A DNA stretch of 10,035 bases, taken from contig JAAXHE010000088.1 of the NCBI GenBank assembly GCA_012271065.1, positions 1 to 10,035 of the forward strand, written 5' to 3'. Source of the stretch: Candidatus Latescibacterota bacterium. GTDB taxonomy: Bacteria; Latescibacterota; UBA2968; GCA-2709665. Every line of letters begins with the position of its first letter. Position 1 is the first letter of the stretch. A program made the position numbers and the translations under genes. Positions 1 to 6,553 of the stretch are shown in pieces. Under the pieces are notes generated by a model. That model saw nothing but the letters and a program-made list of their open reading frames with translations, had not been told where the DNA came from and made no database searches.

Positions 1-458
1 AGCACCGCCCAGCCGGTAACCACGTGAACCACGATCGAGATCGCAAACAGCTTGATGCCCAGGTCGATAAACTTGATGAGGATACCCGACACCGCGATCA
101 AGCCCCGAACGGAATTGCCGTAACGCGCTTCCAGGTATTCCACCGGCGTAAGCACTTTCAGCCTGGACCATCGCGGCGCCCACACGAGGCATCCGATCAC
201 CAACGCCACGAACACCCCGAGCGAAAACAGGGTCCACATGCTGAATCCCGTCACCGCCGCGCGGCCGGCAAATCCCACGAACGCAACCGCGCTGTATCCC
301 GAAACATGGTGCGAGATGGCCGCCATCCACCAGGGCAACCCGTGCCCCGCCGCGAAGTACTGTTCCACGTTGGCGGACTTCCGCTTCGCCAGTATTCCAA
401 TCCAGGCCATCAAAACCGCGTAGACCGCGATAACGCCATAATCGATTTGTGTGAGCAT
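1..458 (-). CDS. Sodium:solute symporter (SSS family), N-terminal part, cut by window edge
   Basis: Reading the minus strand from ATG at 458 gives 152 uninterrupted residues that run off the window. The start MLTQIDYGVIAVYAVLMAWI is a first membrane helix (about residues 5-24). It is followed by a KRKSANVEQYFAAG segment and then LPWWMAAISHHVSGYSAVAF, the helix-2 signature of SSS-family Na+-coupled transporters. Two or three more hydrophobic segments follow, with the typical TPVEYLEARYG motif after the third. An AGAAAGG Shine-Dalgarno lies 6 nt before the ATG. SSS proteins are inner-membrane importers of sugars, amino acids, sialic acid or other organic solutes driven by the Na+ gradient; the substrate cannot be told from this part. 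The gene is separated from the upstream GGT-like gene by about 385 nt filled largely by two repeats, so it probably has its own promoter. It appears truncated only because the window ends. Confidence 0.88.
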   Translation of the reverse strand, partial: MLTQIDYGVIAVYAVLMAWIGILAKRKSANVEQYFAAGHGLPWWMAAISHHVSGYSAVAFVGFAGRAAVTGFSMWTLFSLGVFVALVIGCLVWAPRWSRLKVLTPVEYLEARYGNSVRGLIAVSGILIKFIDLGIKLFAISIVVHVVTGWAV

Positions 459-537
459 ATAACCTTTCTGTAAAAACATCCTGTTAACAAGCCGTCAGGT
501 ATGCGCGGTGATCTTTTTCGCAGTCCCTCAGAAGCGG

Positions 538-669
538 GGAGACGTAAGACGGGAGACGGGAGAGATTACCTGCCTTGTGAGGTTTCTTCTCGTGCCGGAG
601 GCAAGGAGGAATGACATACTGGGCAAGGATTTCATCTGCCGTCTTACGTCTACCCTCTACCCGCCTTTC
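538..669. repeat. MITE-like interspersed repeat, copy 1
   Basis: This is a non-coding unit of about 132 bp, repeated 164 bp downstream with no gaps. The core 560-669 matches 724-833 with 4 mismatches in 110 positions, all transitions. It is bounded by a perfect 13-bp terminal inverted repeat: agacgtaagacgg at 540-552 and its exact complement at 639-651. The interior has no long coding frame. It contains a purine-rich AAGGAGGAATG stretch (603-613) that mimics a ribosome binding site but has no spacer before its ATG. The inverted ends without a transposase resemble a miniature inverted-repeat element. It could also serve as a structured terminator between the GGT-like gene and the symporter. 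Confidence 0.7.
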
Positions 670-701
670 CGCAACCTCTCTCCCCAGCCCCTCAAAAATG
701 G

Positions 702-833
702 GTAGACGTTAGACGGAAGAGGTGAGAGATTACTTGCCTTGTGAGGCTTCTTCTCGTGCCGGAGGCAAGGAGGAATGACATACCGGGCAAGGATTTCATC
801 TACCGTCTTACGTCTACCCTCTACCCGCCTTTC
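702..833. repeat. MITE-like interspersed repeat, copy 2
   Basis: This is the second copy of the element at 538-669. Its terminal inverted repeats are 700-716 (gggtagacgttagacgg) and the complement at 803-819, 17 bp with one mismatch. The left end therefore extends further than in copy 1, where the outermost bases have diverged. An internal stem cttgcct/aggcaag can form around 734-769. The copy ends only about 10 bp beyond the stop codon of the GGT-like gene (844-846), so transcripts of that gene read straight into it. The spacer between copies (670-701) is unrelated sequence. No target-site duplication is evident. Confidence 0.7.
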
Positions 834-843
834 GGCGGTTCAT

Positions 844-1974
844 TCACCATCCGATAGCGTACGACGTTGAGCGAGGGTCCGCGCCGCCGGCGCGCGTCCC
901 CGTTTCCGGATCGACCGTAATCGCGCACACCCGGCTGACTCCGGAGCTCCATTCGTCATTATCGTCGACGACGTGCCCCCGACTTCGCAGATCCTCACGC
1001 ACGTGCGGGGCGATGCGGGCTTCGACCGTTACCTCGCCGGGCAATGATCCGTGGGGCCAGAACGAATTCGGAAAACTGTGGCCGATGACGCGCGGCGCGT
1101 CTATCGCTTCCTGAGGTTCCATACCGAACTCGATGATATTGAGGAACACCTGCAGCATCCCCTGGACCTGCGCATCGCCGCCGGGACAACCAAAGGGCAT
1201 AAACGGCCTGCCATCCTTCAGGACCAGCGCGGGATTCGGGGTGAGGCGCGGACGCTTCCACGGCTGCAGACATGAGGGATGGGAAGGATCCAGCCACGTC
1301 TGCGTGCCGCGTCCAGAGACTGGAAAACCCAGGCCAGGCACGACAGGGGTCCAACCGACCACGTCGGACGGGGTCGACGAGAAGGCGTTGCCCTGTTCGT
1401 CCACCACGCAGAGGTAACTGGTGTCGCTTTCCCAATGAGACAGTCGCTCCGGTTGCGGTCGGTCCGGATCCATCGTCGGGAAGGGACCGTTTTCCCCCCG
1501 CGGTTCCGGATGGAACGGCCACGGATCGCCGGCGTGCGGCATGCCGGCCGCGGCGCGATCCGGATCAATGGCGTTCCGTCTTCCAGCGGCATAGCGCTCA
1601 TCAAGTAAACCCGCCAGCGCCGTCAACCACGCATCCGGCGATGCCGGCGTAACGGTTCTCAGGATTCCGGGAGGCAGGTCGCCGCCGTGATATTCCTGAA
1701 AGGTGTCGATGCTTGCAGCCCGGGGCCAGCGCCCGAGGCCGCTGATGGTTTCAACGGGCGCGCCCGTTCCCGGGCAATAGATAATCGGCGCGACGCCGCC
1801 GAAATGAGTGGACCCGGGTTGAAGCACGTTGATGCAGATCCCGGTGGCGACGCCGGCATCGGCAGCATTGCCGCCGTTTTCGAGAATGCGGACCCCGCCC
1901 ATGGTTGCAAGATAGTGCAGCGACGAGACCACATACCGTTTCCCACGGACCGAAGGGCGATGACTTCCCGGCAT
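844..1974 (-). CDS. Gamma-glutamyltransferase family protein (Ntn hydrolase) with internally shortened large subunit
   Basis: The 376-residue product clearly belongs to the GGT family. Seen in the sequence: GGNAADA near residues 34-40, ILRTVTPASPDAWLTAL around 104-120, the processing/catalytic site SDTSYLCVVDEQGNAFS with Thr185 as the expected nucleophile and new N-terminus of the small subunit, the FGCPGGD loop, and FGMEPQEAIDAPR. The small-subunit part (185-376, 192 residues) has normal length. The large-subunit part is only about 184 residues against roughly 350 or more in typical members: DAWLTALA joins directly to GLLDERYAAGRR, so most of the middle is missing while the frame stays open. 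Family members cleave or transfer gamma-glutamyl groups; this one may not fold or self-process. The ATG at 1974 is chosen because AAGGA lies 9 nt upstream and homologues begin MPGSHRPSVRGKRYV. A TTG at 2025 in the same frame is the longer alternative. No signal peptide is visible. Confidence 0.85.
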   Translation of the reverse strand: MPGSHRPSVRGKRYVVSSLHYLATMGGVRILENGGNAADAGVATGICINVLQPGSTHFGGVAPIIYCPGTGAPVETISGLGRWPRAASIDTFQEYHGGDLPPGILRTVTPASPDAWLTALAGLLDERYAAGRRNAIDPDRAAAGMPHAGDPWPFHPEPRGENGPFPTMDPDRPQPERLSHWESDTSYLCVVDEQGNAFSSTPSDVVGWTPVVPGLGFPVSGRGTQTWLDPSHPSCLQPWKRPRLTPNPALVLKDGRPFMPFGCPGGDAQVQGMLQVFLNIIEFGMEPQEAIDAPRVIGHSFPNSFWPHGSLPGEVTVEARIAPHVREDLRSRGHVVDDNDEWSSGVSRVCAITVDPETGTRAGGADPRSTSYAIGW

Positions 1975-2031
1975 TTCGATTGTTCCTTTTTGGGGGAAGG
2001 AACGCAAGGTCTTCAAAAGCTGCAACAGCCA

Positions 2032-2155
2032 AGCTTGTCAAAGCTGTCTTTGAGCCTACCGAGACGTGGTCACTGAGCTTGTCTAAGTGCCCGTGTTTCG
2101 GCACCCGTTCGGATCCATTGCACAGCCCTTCGCCGACCCTTCGACAGGCTCAGGG
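2032..2155. repeat. Intergenic inverted-repeat cluster of the ctgagcctgtcgaag type
   Basis: The motif cttcgacaggctcag at 2139-2153 faces a degenerate inverted copy, ctgagcttgtctaag, at 2073-2087 (13 of 15 positions pair). A third partial copy, agcttgtcaaag, lies at 2032-2043. The arms are about 50 nt apart, so they could form a long imperfect hairpin between the reductase gene and the GGT-like gene. From memory, this motif is scattered in intergenic regions of many uncultivated bacterial genomes. A role as a bidirectional terminator or a repeat-mobilised spacer is inference. The gap 1975-2222 contains no credible gene. Confidence 0.5.
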
Positions 2156-2174
2156 AGCAGCTCAGGGCAAGGCG

Positions 2175-2194
2175 AACTCAGTCCGGACGGAGTT
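2175..2194. terminator. 20-bp near-perfect palindrome, possible terminator stem after the reductase gene
   Basis: The sequence aactcagtccggacggagtt pairs with itself at 9 of 10 positions around a GTCCGGAC centre. It lies about 28 nt beyond the stop codon of the minus-strand reductase gene (2223-2225). No run of T follows on the minus strand, so an intrinsic terminator is not proven. A protein-binding palindrome or part of the neighbouring repeat cluster are alternatives. Confidence 0.35.
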
Positions 2195-2222
2195 GGACGC
2201 CGCGCCGGCATTCGCGACCTGC

Positions 2223-2981
2223 TCAGAACACGCCCGGGATGAGGGCCCGGCGGCTGGGCGGGTAGTCCGGGAAGCGTTCCTGGTACCAGCGGTGGTTGCT
2301 GCGGGCCCGGGGGAACAGATTGGCGATCGTATAGACACAGAACGCGAGGCCGCCGGGCGACCACGTGGCGATCGTCCAACCCGTCCATTCCAGAATCTCG
2401 CCGAGGTAGTTCGGGCTGGAGACGTACCGGAAGGCGCCGCGGTCCGGGACGACGTAACCTGCGTCTCCCTGTTTCCGCAGGCCGCGCAGGATACCGTCGC
2501 TGTGCACATTCAGAACGATGCCACCGGCGAAAACTGCCGCTCCGATCAGGAAACACGGGTTGGTCAGCCATGAAACAGGGTACTCGCCGAGATGGGAGAC
2601 GAACCGGGCATTGACGTAAGCATTCAGCATATTGAAGAAGAACCCCGATCCGGCGACGACAAGCGGCACTCTTCGGCCGGTCCTCATCCGGAACGGGTAG
2701 ATGAAAGTCCGGTTCAGGTAGTGGCCCTGCCACATCGCCAGGAAAACCAGCGACAGGAGGCTGCCCCTCAAGCTCCCTTGCAGATAAACGAACAGGAAGA
2801 AGAAGACCGCCGGAGATTCCATGCCGATCCAGCCCGCCCTGCTGGAGACGGTAGGCCCCCAACCGGAGCCTGAATAGTGGCGACCGTAAGGCGCCGGTCT
2901 CCGAAGCAAATACAGGAGAGTCACGCCGGCCAAGCCGAATATGACCCACACCACCAGGCGGTAGATGTCCGGCTCCGTCAT
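2223..2981 (-). CDS. 3-oxo-5-alpha-steroid 4-dehydrogenase (steroid 5-alpha-reductase) family membrane protein
   Basis: The 252-residue product has several hydrophobic segments (about 8-26, 57-84, 104-128, 143-158, 196-222) and closely follows the animal SRD5A1/2 layout, which is also about 250-260 residues. Diagnostic stretches are YGRHYSGSGWG (32-42), MESP with Glu55, GHYLNRTFIYPFRMR with Tyr88 matching the catalytic Tyr region, FLIGAAVFAGGIVLNVHSDG (144-163), LRKQGDAGYVVP, and SPNYLGEILEWTGW with Asn191 and Glu195 matching the substrate/NADPH-binding Asn-Glu pair, then NHRWYQERFPDYP near the C terminus. Members reduce a carbon-carbon double bond conjugated to a ketone, using NADPH in the membrane. 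The bacterial substrate could be a sterol, hopanoid or other polyprenoid enone. GGAAGG lies 5 nt before the ATG. The gene follows the SDR gene by 47 nt on the same strand, suggesting one operon. Confidence 0.88.
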   Translation of the reverse strand: MTEPDIYRLVVWVIFGLAGVTLLYLLRRPAPYGRHYSGSGWGPTVSSRAGWIGMESPAVFFFLFVYLQGSLRGSLLSLVFLAMWQGHYLNRTFIYPFRMRTGRRVPLVVAGSGFFFNMLNAYVNARFVSHLGEYPVSWLTNPCFLIGAAVFAGGIVLNVHSDGILRGLRKQGDAGYVVPDRGAFRYVSSPNYLGEILEWTGWTIATWSPGGLAFCVYTIANLFPRARSNHRWYQERFPDYPPSRRALIPGVF

Positions 2982-3028
2982 ATCAGCCTTCCGGCATCAG
3001 GATGAGATTGGTATGGAACCTGTATGTG

Positions 3029-4030
3029 TCAATGCGTGTCCCCCGCGGTTATCGGGAGAGTCCGGACCCATCTTTCTGACTGATCCCACAGGCGTCTTGA
3101 GACCGCTTCGTCCCGGCTGTCCTTGGAGGGTTCGGCGGTAGCGCACCGCTCGTAGTAATGCCCGCCCTGGATCGGCTTAGCGCTCGCGCACATCACGATG
3201 GTCTGTGCCCCGGCATTCGGGGACAGCAGGACCAGTGAGGTCAGCACGGAACCGATTCGATGTGCGGCCTTGCCTATCCGCCCTCGAAACGCCTGCGGCA
3301 GGGTCAGGTTGGTCATGACGACTCCCGGATGTAAAGCAACCGCGTGCAGGTTGTATGTTTCGCCAAAGCGCCTTTCGATTTCACGGGCCATGTGAATCAT
3401 CGCCAGTTTCGACAGGCCGTACGCGTCCCAAGAGTGGTAGAGCGGCGAATTGGAGAAAAGGTCTTCGTTCCCGACCCGGTCATGGAGGCCGGAGGACACG
3501 TTGACGACTCGCGCATCGCCGCTTTCCAAGCCAGTCCGTTGCAGGAGTGGAAGCAGCGCCCAGGTCAGGTGAAAGGCGCCGAGATAATTGGTTCGCCAGT
3601 GTATTTCGCGGCCATCTTCGGCCAACGGGAGCTCCTTGCGCGGGGCGAGGGTCTTCCTGTGAATGCCCGCGTTATTTACCAGCACATGGAGCTTATCCCG
3701 GTGCTTTTTGCGATACCACGTGGCGAAGCCATTGACGCTGTCCGGATCGCAGAGGTCCAATCTGTGCGCTGTGATGTTGTTCTCATTGGCGTCGATCTTT
3801 CGAAGTTCGTCCTTCAGCGACGATTCCATTTGAGGCACATTGCGCACGCAGGTCGCTACGACCGTCGCGCCCCAGCTTGCGAGCATCTTCGCGGATTCGA
3901 ACCCGAGGGAATTCGGCGACGCCCCGGTTACGATCACGCGGCGGCCCGTCATATCGACCAGCGTCGCCAACGGTTTACGGCCGCACAGGTGAATCAGATG
4001 TTTGGCGAATTTGGAAAGGGCTTGCGGCAT
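3029..4030 (-). CDS. Short-chain dehydrogenase/reductase (retinol-dehydrogenase-like SDR)
   Basis: The 333-residue product shows the classical SDR fold: the nucleotide-binding turn TGASPNSLG (35-43) after a beta strand, LDLCD with Asp92, NNAG (119-122), TNYLGAFHLT with Asn148, VVNVSS ending at Ser180, and the catalytic YGLSK with Tyr204 and Lys208, then LHPGVVMTNL. The order and the long C-terminal part resemble the retinol dehydrogenase/WW-oxidoreductase branch, which oxidises or reduces lipid alcohols and ketones with NAD(P)(H). The turn reads TGASxxSLG rather than TGxxxGIG, so the second glycine is replaced. The ATG at 4030 has no good Shine-Dalgarno. Met27 (3952) would begin right before the Rossmann strand and is an alternative, although the N-terminal 26 residues could be a membrane-associating helix. 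It sits 47 nt upstream of the 5-alpha-reductase gene, so paired action on one lipid substrate is a reasonable inference. Confidence 0.88.
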   Translation of the reverse strand: MPQALSKFAKHLIHLCGRKPLATLVDMTGRRVIVTGASPNSLGFESAKMLASWGATVVATCVRNVPQMESSLKDELRKIDANENNITAHRLDLCDPDSVNGFATWYRKKHRDKLHVLVNNAGIHRKTLAPRKELPLAEDGREIHWRTNYLGAFHLTWALLPLLQRTGLESGDARVVNVSSGLHDRVGNEDLFSNSPLYHSWDAYGLSKLAMIHMAREIERRFGETYNLHAVALHPGVVMTNLTLPQAFRGRIGKAAHRIGSVLTSLVLLSPNAGAQTIVMCASAKPIQGGHYYERCATAEPSKDSRDEAVSRRLWDQSERWVRTLPITAGDTH

Positions 4031-4124
4031 GTGCCCATGAAGGTCGAAGTGACTTTCGCGAATACGTCACCGTATTCCTGCAGTCTGATTTCGTTTTCGA
4101 GGTCAACCGCGGCAGGTGCGGCAA

Positions 4125-4964
4125 TCAGAATCGAGCCCGGTAGTTTATTGGCTGCAAGTGTACGTGACGTCCGACATCTCCCTGTAGCTGGAATAGACCG
4201 GGACTCTGTCGAAACTCGAACAGCCGGTAGAGACGGTATGCGTTCGCGTTCGCCTCGGAAAATCGGACCTCTCCGGCGCTGATGTAGAATGGCGTGAGCT
4301 TGCCGTAGCGCGTCGTTTTGACCTCGATGAACCGGTCCTGTCCGCTGACTTCGTACGAACGAATATCGAATCCGGCATGGTCGCCCACGGTCTTGGAGAC
4401 CTGCTCGACGTTTCCGGCCAGCCGGTCCTTGCCTTCACGCCGCAGGCGGGTGCGCTCGAACTCCATCACCAGCGCTTCTCCCGCATCACCAAGGGATCGA
4501 TTGAGCGCCTCCATCTGAAGATAGTTGATCGGTGGGCCAGGTTGACGGGAGACGACGTAATCGACCGGTCCCTCACGTACCGAACCGGAAGCTGGCACAG
4601 GCGGATCGACACCGATACCGAGCACATCGTCGATTTTGAAACTGTCCTGGAGTGCTGTGACATCGGCAACGACCAAGTCCTCAAGCGACGGAAGGTGCTG
4701 GCGCACCACGTCCCTCAACATGCCCTGGAGGTTACGGAGTGGTTTGTATCCGTTGATGTAAGGGAAACCCAGCTCGATCAGGACTGCGCTGATGTTCTGG
4801 TGTTTTCGCTCTACCGCGCCAGGCGACCGGTCATCCAGCCGCGCGCGGAGCCCCCTGTTGTGAGCAGCTTTGTTATACTGTTCACCTCGAAGTTCCAAAG
4901 CCAGCATGTCGAAATAGTCTCGAACAGTGGCTTCGACCTCCTGTCGGCTCCAAGCGCTTGACAT
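4125..4964 (-). CDS. DUF3883 domain protein, predicted PD-(D/E)XK nuclease-like
   Basis: The 279-residue product has two parts. The N-terminal region (about 3-90) reads as a charged helical domain, WSRQEVEATVRDYFDMLALE through KHQNISAVLIELGFPYINGY, that often precedes DUF3883. The C-terminal region (about 157-255) matches DUF3883: LGDAGEALVMEFER, VEQVSKTVGDHAGFDIRSYE, RFIEVKTTRYG, then PFYISAGEV and YRLYRLFEF. Asp200 with Glu214-x-Lys216 forms the D-(E)xK arrangement of restriction-endonuclease-like folds. Such domains occur in restriction, McrBC-like and other DNA-targeting or defence proteins, and also as orphans. No methylase, helicase or ATPase partner is visible here, so it is an orphan in this window. 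The ATG at 4964 has only a weak AAAGAG upstream. Its substrate and role are unknown. Confidence 0.8.
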   Translation of the reverse strand: MSSAWSRQEVEATVRDYFDMLALELRGEQYNKAAHNRGLRARLDDRSPGAVERKHQNISAVLIELGFPYINGYKPLRNLQGMLRDVVRQHLPSLEDLVVADVTALQDSFKIDDVLGIGVDPPVPASGSVREGPVDYVVSRQPGPPINYLQMEALNRSLGDAGEALVMEFERTRLRREGKDRLAGNVEQVSKTVGDHAGFDIRSYEVSGQDRFIEVKTTRYGKLTPFYISAGEVRFSEANANAYRLYRLFEFRQSPGLFQLQGDVGRHVHLQPINYRARF

Positions 4965-5316
4965 CGGCTCTTTCAGTCCCGCTCAGACTTCGCAGTTCCA
5001 TGGGATGAACGGCGGACTCGCCTGCGCATCCTCAGCCAGGTTCCACTCGTCGTTTGTCACGTACGCGAAGGCAACAACGACCGGACCCGAAAAGTAAGGG
5101 CAACGTCGTGCAAGCGCAAGGCCCATTGTGGACGATGAGACGTTTCTGTCGGAGGTCATAGAACAGTAGATGGCGGTAGAGAAAAGGCGACAAAAACGAC
5201 AATCGTCTGTTAATCCTTTACACCAAGGTGATTTCGGCTGTCGGGATCTGCAAATAAGCTTCAGTCAGCTCGTCTTAGCCGCGCGAACATAGTAATTCCG
5301 TTTCATTGGAGTTAAT

Positions 5317-5345
5317 TTGTGATCCTGCTGAATTGGGATTATATT
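5317..5345 (+). promoter_or_regulatory. Putative sigma-70 promoter for the alpha/beta hydrolase gene
   Basis: TTGTGA (5317-5322; 4 of 6 match to TTGACA) and TATATT (5340-5345; 5 of 6 match to TATAAT) are separated by exactly 17 bp in the AT-rich part of the intergenic region. Transcription would begin near 5352, leaving a leader of about 130 nt before the TTG start at 5483. The call rests on motif and spacing alone. Confidence 0.35.
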
Positions 5346-5470
5346 TGCACGCAGCGGTAGGCGACCGGGTGATCCGCATCGGGGTCCCCTGTGATTGGCT
5401 CGATTTCGCTGGTTCGACAAGCCGCCTCCCGAGTCCCTGAGCACAACAGCCGGTGGTCGCGCCGGCCGGA

Positions 5471-5477
5471 AAGGAAG
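5471..5477 (+). promoter_or_regulatory. Shine-Dalgarno that favours the TTG start at 5483
   Basis: AAGGAAG lies 5 nt before TTG (5483-5485). The in-frame GTG at 5453 has no comparable sequence upstream. The site therefore decides between the two possible starts of the hydrolase gene. Confidence 0.55.
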
Positions 5478-5482
5478 CTGAT

Positions 5483-6424
5483 TTGACAGTACCTCCAGCC
5501 ATCTGGGAGATACCCGCGCCGCTGTCCACTGACAGCGTGAAGGTGGACGACGATGCCGTAATCGTCCTGAGACGCCACGGGAATCCGGCGGGTCCCCGGC
5601 TTGTCCTCAGTCACGGGAATGGCCTCGCCATTGACCTCTACTACCCGTTCTGGTCGTTGCTGGCCGCTGGCTTCGACCTGGTGGTCCATGACCTCAGGAA
5701 CCACGGCTGGAACGAAGTCGGAGCCCTGGAGAACCACCGTTTCGATGCGTTTTCCCGCGACCACGACAGCATCTTCGAAGCGATCGAAAGGCTCTACGGC
5801 GAGAAACCCACGGTGGGCGTCTTCCACTCCATTTCTGCCCTGGCCGCCATGCACACGCCTTCGAGAGGCAGTCACTACTCCGCGATGGTACTGTTCGCGC
5901 CGCCTCTGTGCAACACGGGCTCGAAATACAGGGAGTTCGAGCTGCGGGCGGTGCGAACGGGTGACATGCTCAGTTGGAGGGCGCCGTGGTTCAGGGCCCG
6001 GGAAGAGCTCGCCGAACTTCATACCAACCTCCATTACTTCCAGCACGCTGTGCCGGGCGTCCTGGATCTCGTTTCCAGGACAACCCTCAGGGAGTCCGGG
6101 ACGGGACAGGGTTTCGAGCTCCGATGCCCTCGAGAGTACGAAGCGCAAATCTGGTATGAAGCCTCGCAACCTGCGGTGTCTGTGGACTTCGGCTCCCTGC
6201 GATGTTCCACCATGGTCGTCGGGTCAGATCCCGCCCTGGATCCGAATCGTCCGAAGTTCGACTACAGCGCCGCCGCAGGCGTCGACCACGAGTTCGTGCC
6301 TGGAACGACACACTTTCTGCAGCTCGAGAAACCGGAGGAGTGCGCGGCGGTGATGCTGGACTTCCTGAGCCGGCAGGGCTTTGTCGAGAGTCCGCGATTG
6401 ACCGCGGGACACGCGCCGATGTGA
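5483..6424 (+). CDS. Alpha/beta hydrolase fold protein with atypical nucleophile elbow
   Basis: The 313-residue product (from TTG 5483; 323 from GTG 5453) has the layout of an alpha/beta hydrolase. PRLVLSHGNGLAIDLYYPFW carries the HGNG oxyanion-hole region (about 44-47), then FDLVVHDLRNHG, the strand-turn-helix VGVFHSISALAAM with the expected nucleophile Ser116, MVVGSDPALDPN with candidate acid Asp249 or Asp253, and PGTTHFLQLEKPEE with His277. The usual GxSxG is replaced by FxSxS, so both elbow glycines are gone while Ser and His remain. No signal peptide is seen, so it is probably cytoplasmic. Its substrate cannot be named; esters, lactones or C-C bonds are typical of the fold. It is the first gene of a plus-strand pair, 129 nt before the VOC gene. 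Confidence 0.78.
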   Translation: MTVPPAIWEIPAPLSTDSVKVDDDAVIVLRRHGNPAGPRLVLSHGNGLAIDLYYPFWSLLAAGFDLVVHDLRNHGWNEVGALENHRFDAFSRDHDSIFEAIERLYGEKPTVGVFHSISALAAMHTPSRGSHYSAMVLFAPPLCNTGSKYREFELRAVRTGDMLSWRAPWFRAREELAELHTNLHYFQHAVPGVLDLVSRTTLRESGTGQGFELRCPREYEAQIWYEASQPAVSVDFGSLRCSTMVVGSDPALDPNRPKFDYSAAAGVDHEFVPGTTHFLQLEKPEECAAVMLDFLSRQGFVESPRLTAGHAPM

Positions 6425-6553
6425 CGCAAAGCGTCCATTGCCGAATGATCGGCGGACCCGCAGGAGGCGGTGTTCGGTGTACGTGAGGTGGGCGATGGCG
6501 ATTGATGATGAAAACCAGGTCGTCGGGGGTCTTGCTGAGGATCCGGAGACTCA

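Larger units (their letters stand above)
4965..5482. other. Divergent intergenic region without a convincing gene
   Basis: This spacer of about 520 nt separates the minus-strand DUF3883 gene from the plus-strand hydrolase. Two short minus-strand frames overlap in it. One runs from ATG at 5159 to a stop at 4983 (58 codons, ending FIPWNCEV, 18 nt before the DUF3883 start). The other has a TTG start near 5200. Neither has a properly spaced ribosome binding site and neither matches a family I recognise, so I do not call them. The right half, about 5270-5350, is AT-richer and contains the promoter-like pair listed separately. Confidence 0.5.

Noticed and set aside
24..473. 149-codon plus-strand ORF
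   Set aside because: Composition is Arg/His/Pro-rich with no domain; it is antisense to the clear SSS symporter frame.
603..705. Small gene starting at ATG 611 after AAGGAGGA inside the repeat
   Set aside because: The purine run abuts the ATG with no spacing, and the frame runs through repeat DNA with no recognisable protein.
538..833. CRISPR-like repeat array
   Set aside because: Only two long (about 132 bp) copies with one unrelated 32-bp spacer and strong terminal inverted repeats; this does not fit a CRISPR array.
3344..4282. 312-codon plus-strand ORF opposite the SDR and DUF3883 genes
   Set aside because: It spans two recognised minus-strand genes and carries no domain; a shadow of their codon structure.
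4983..5159. 58-codon minus-strand ORF just before the DUF3883 start
   Set aside because: No Shine-Dalgarno, no recognised homology, and another frame over the same DNA looks equally coding-like.
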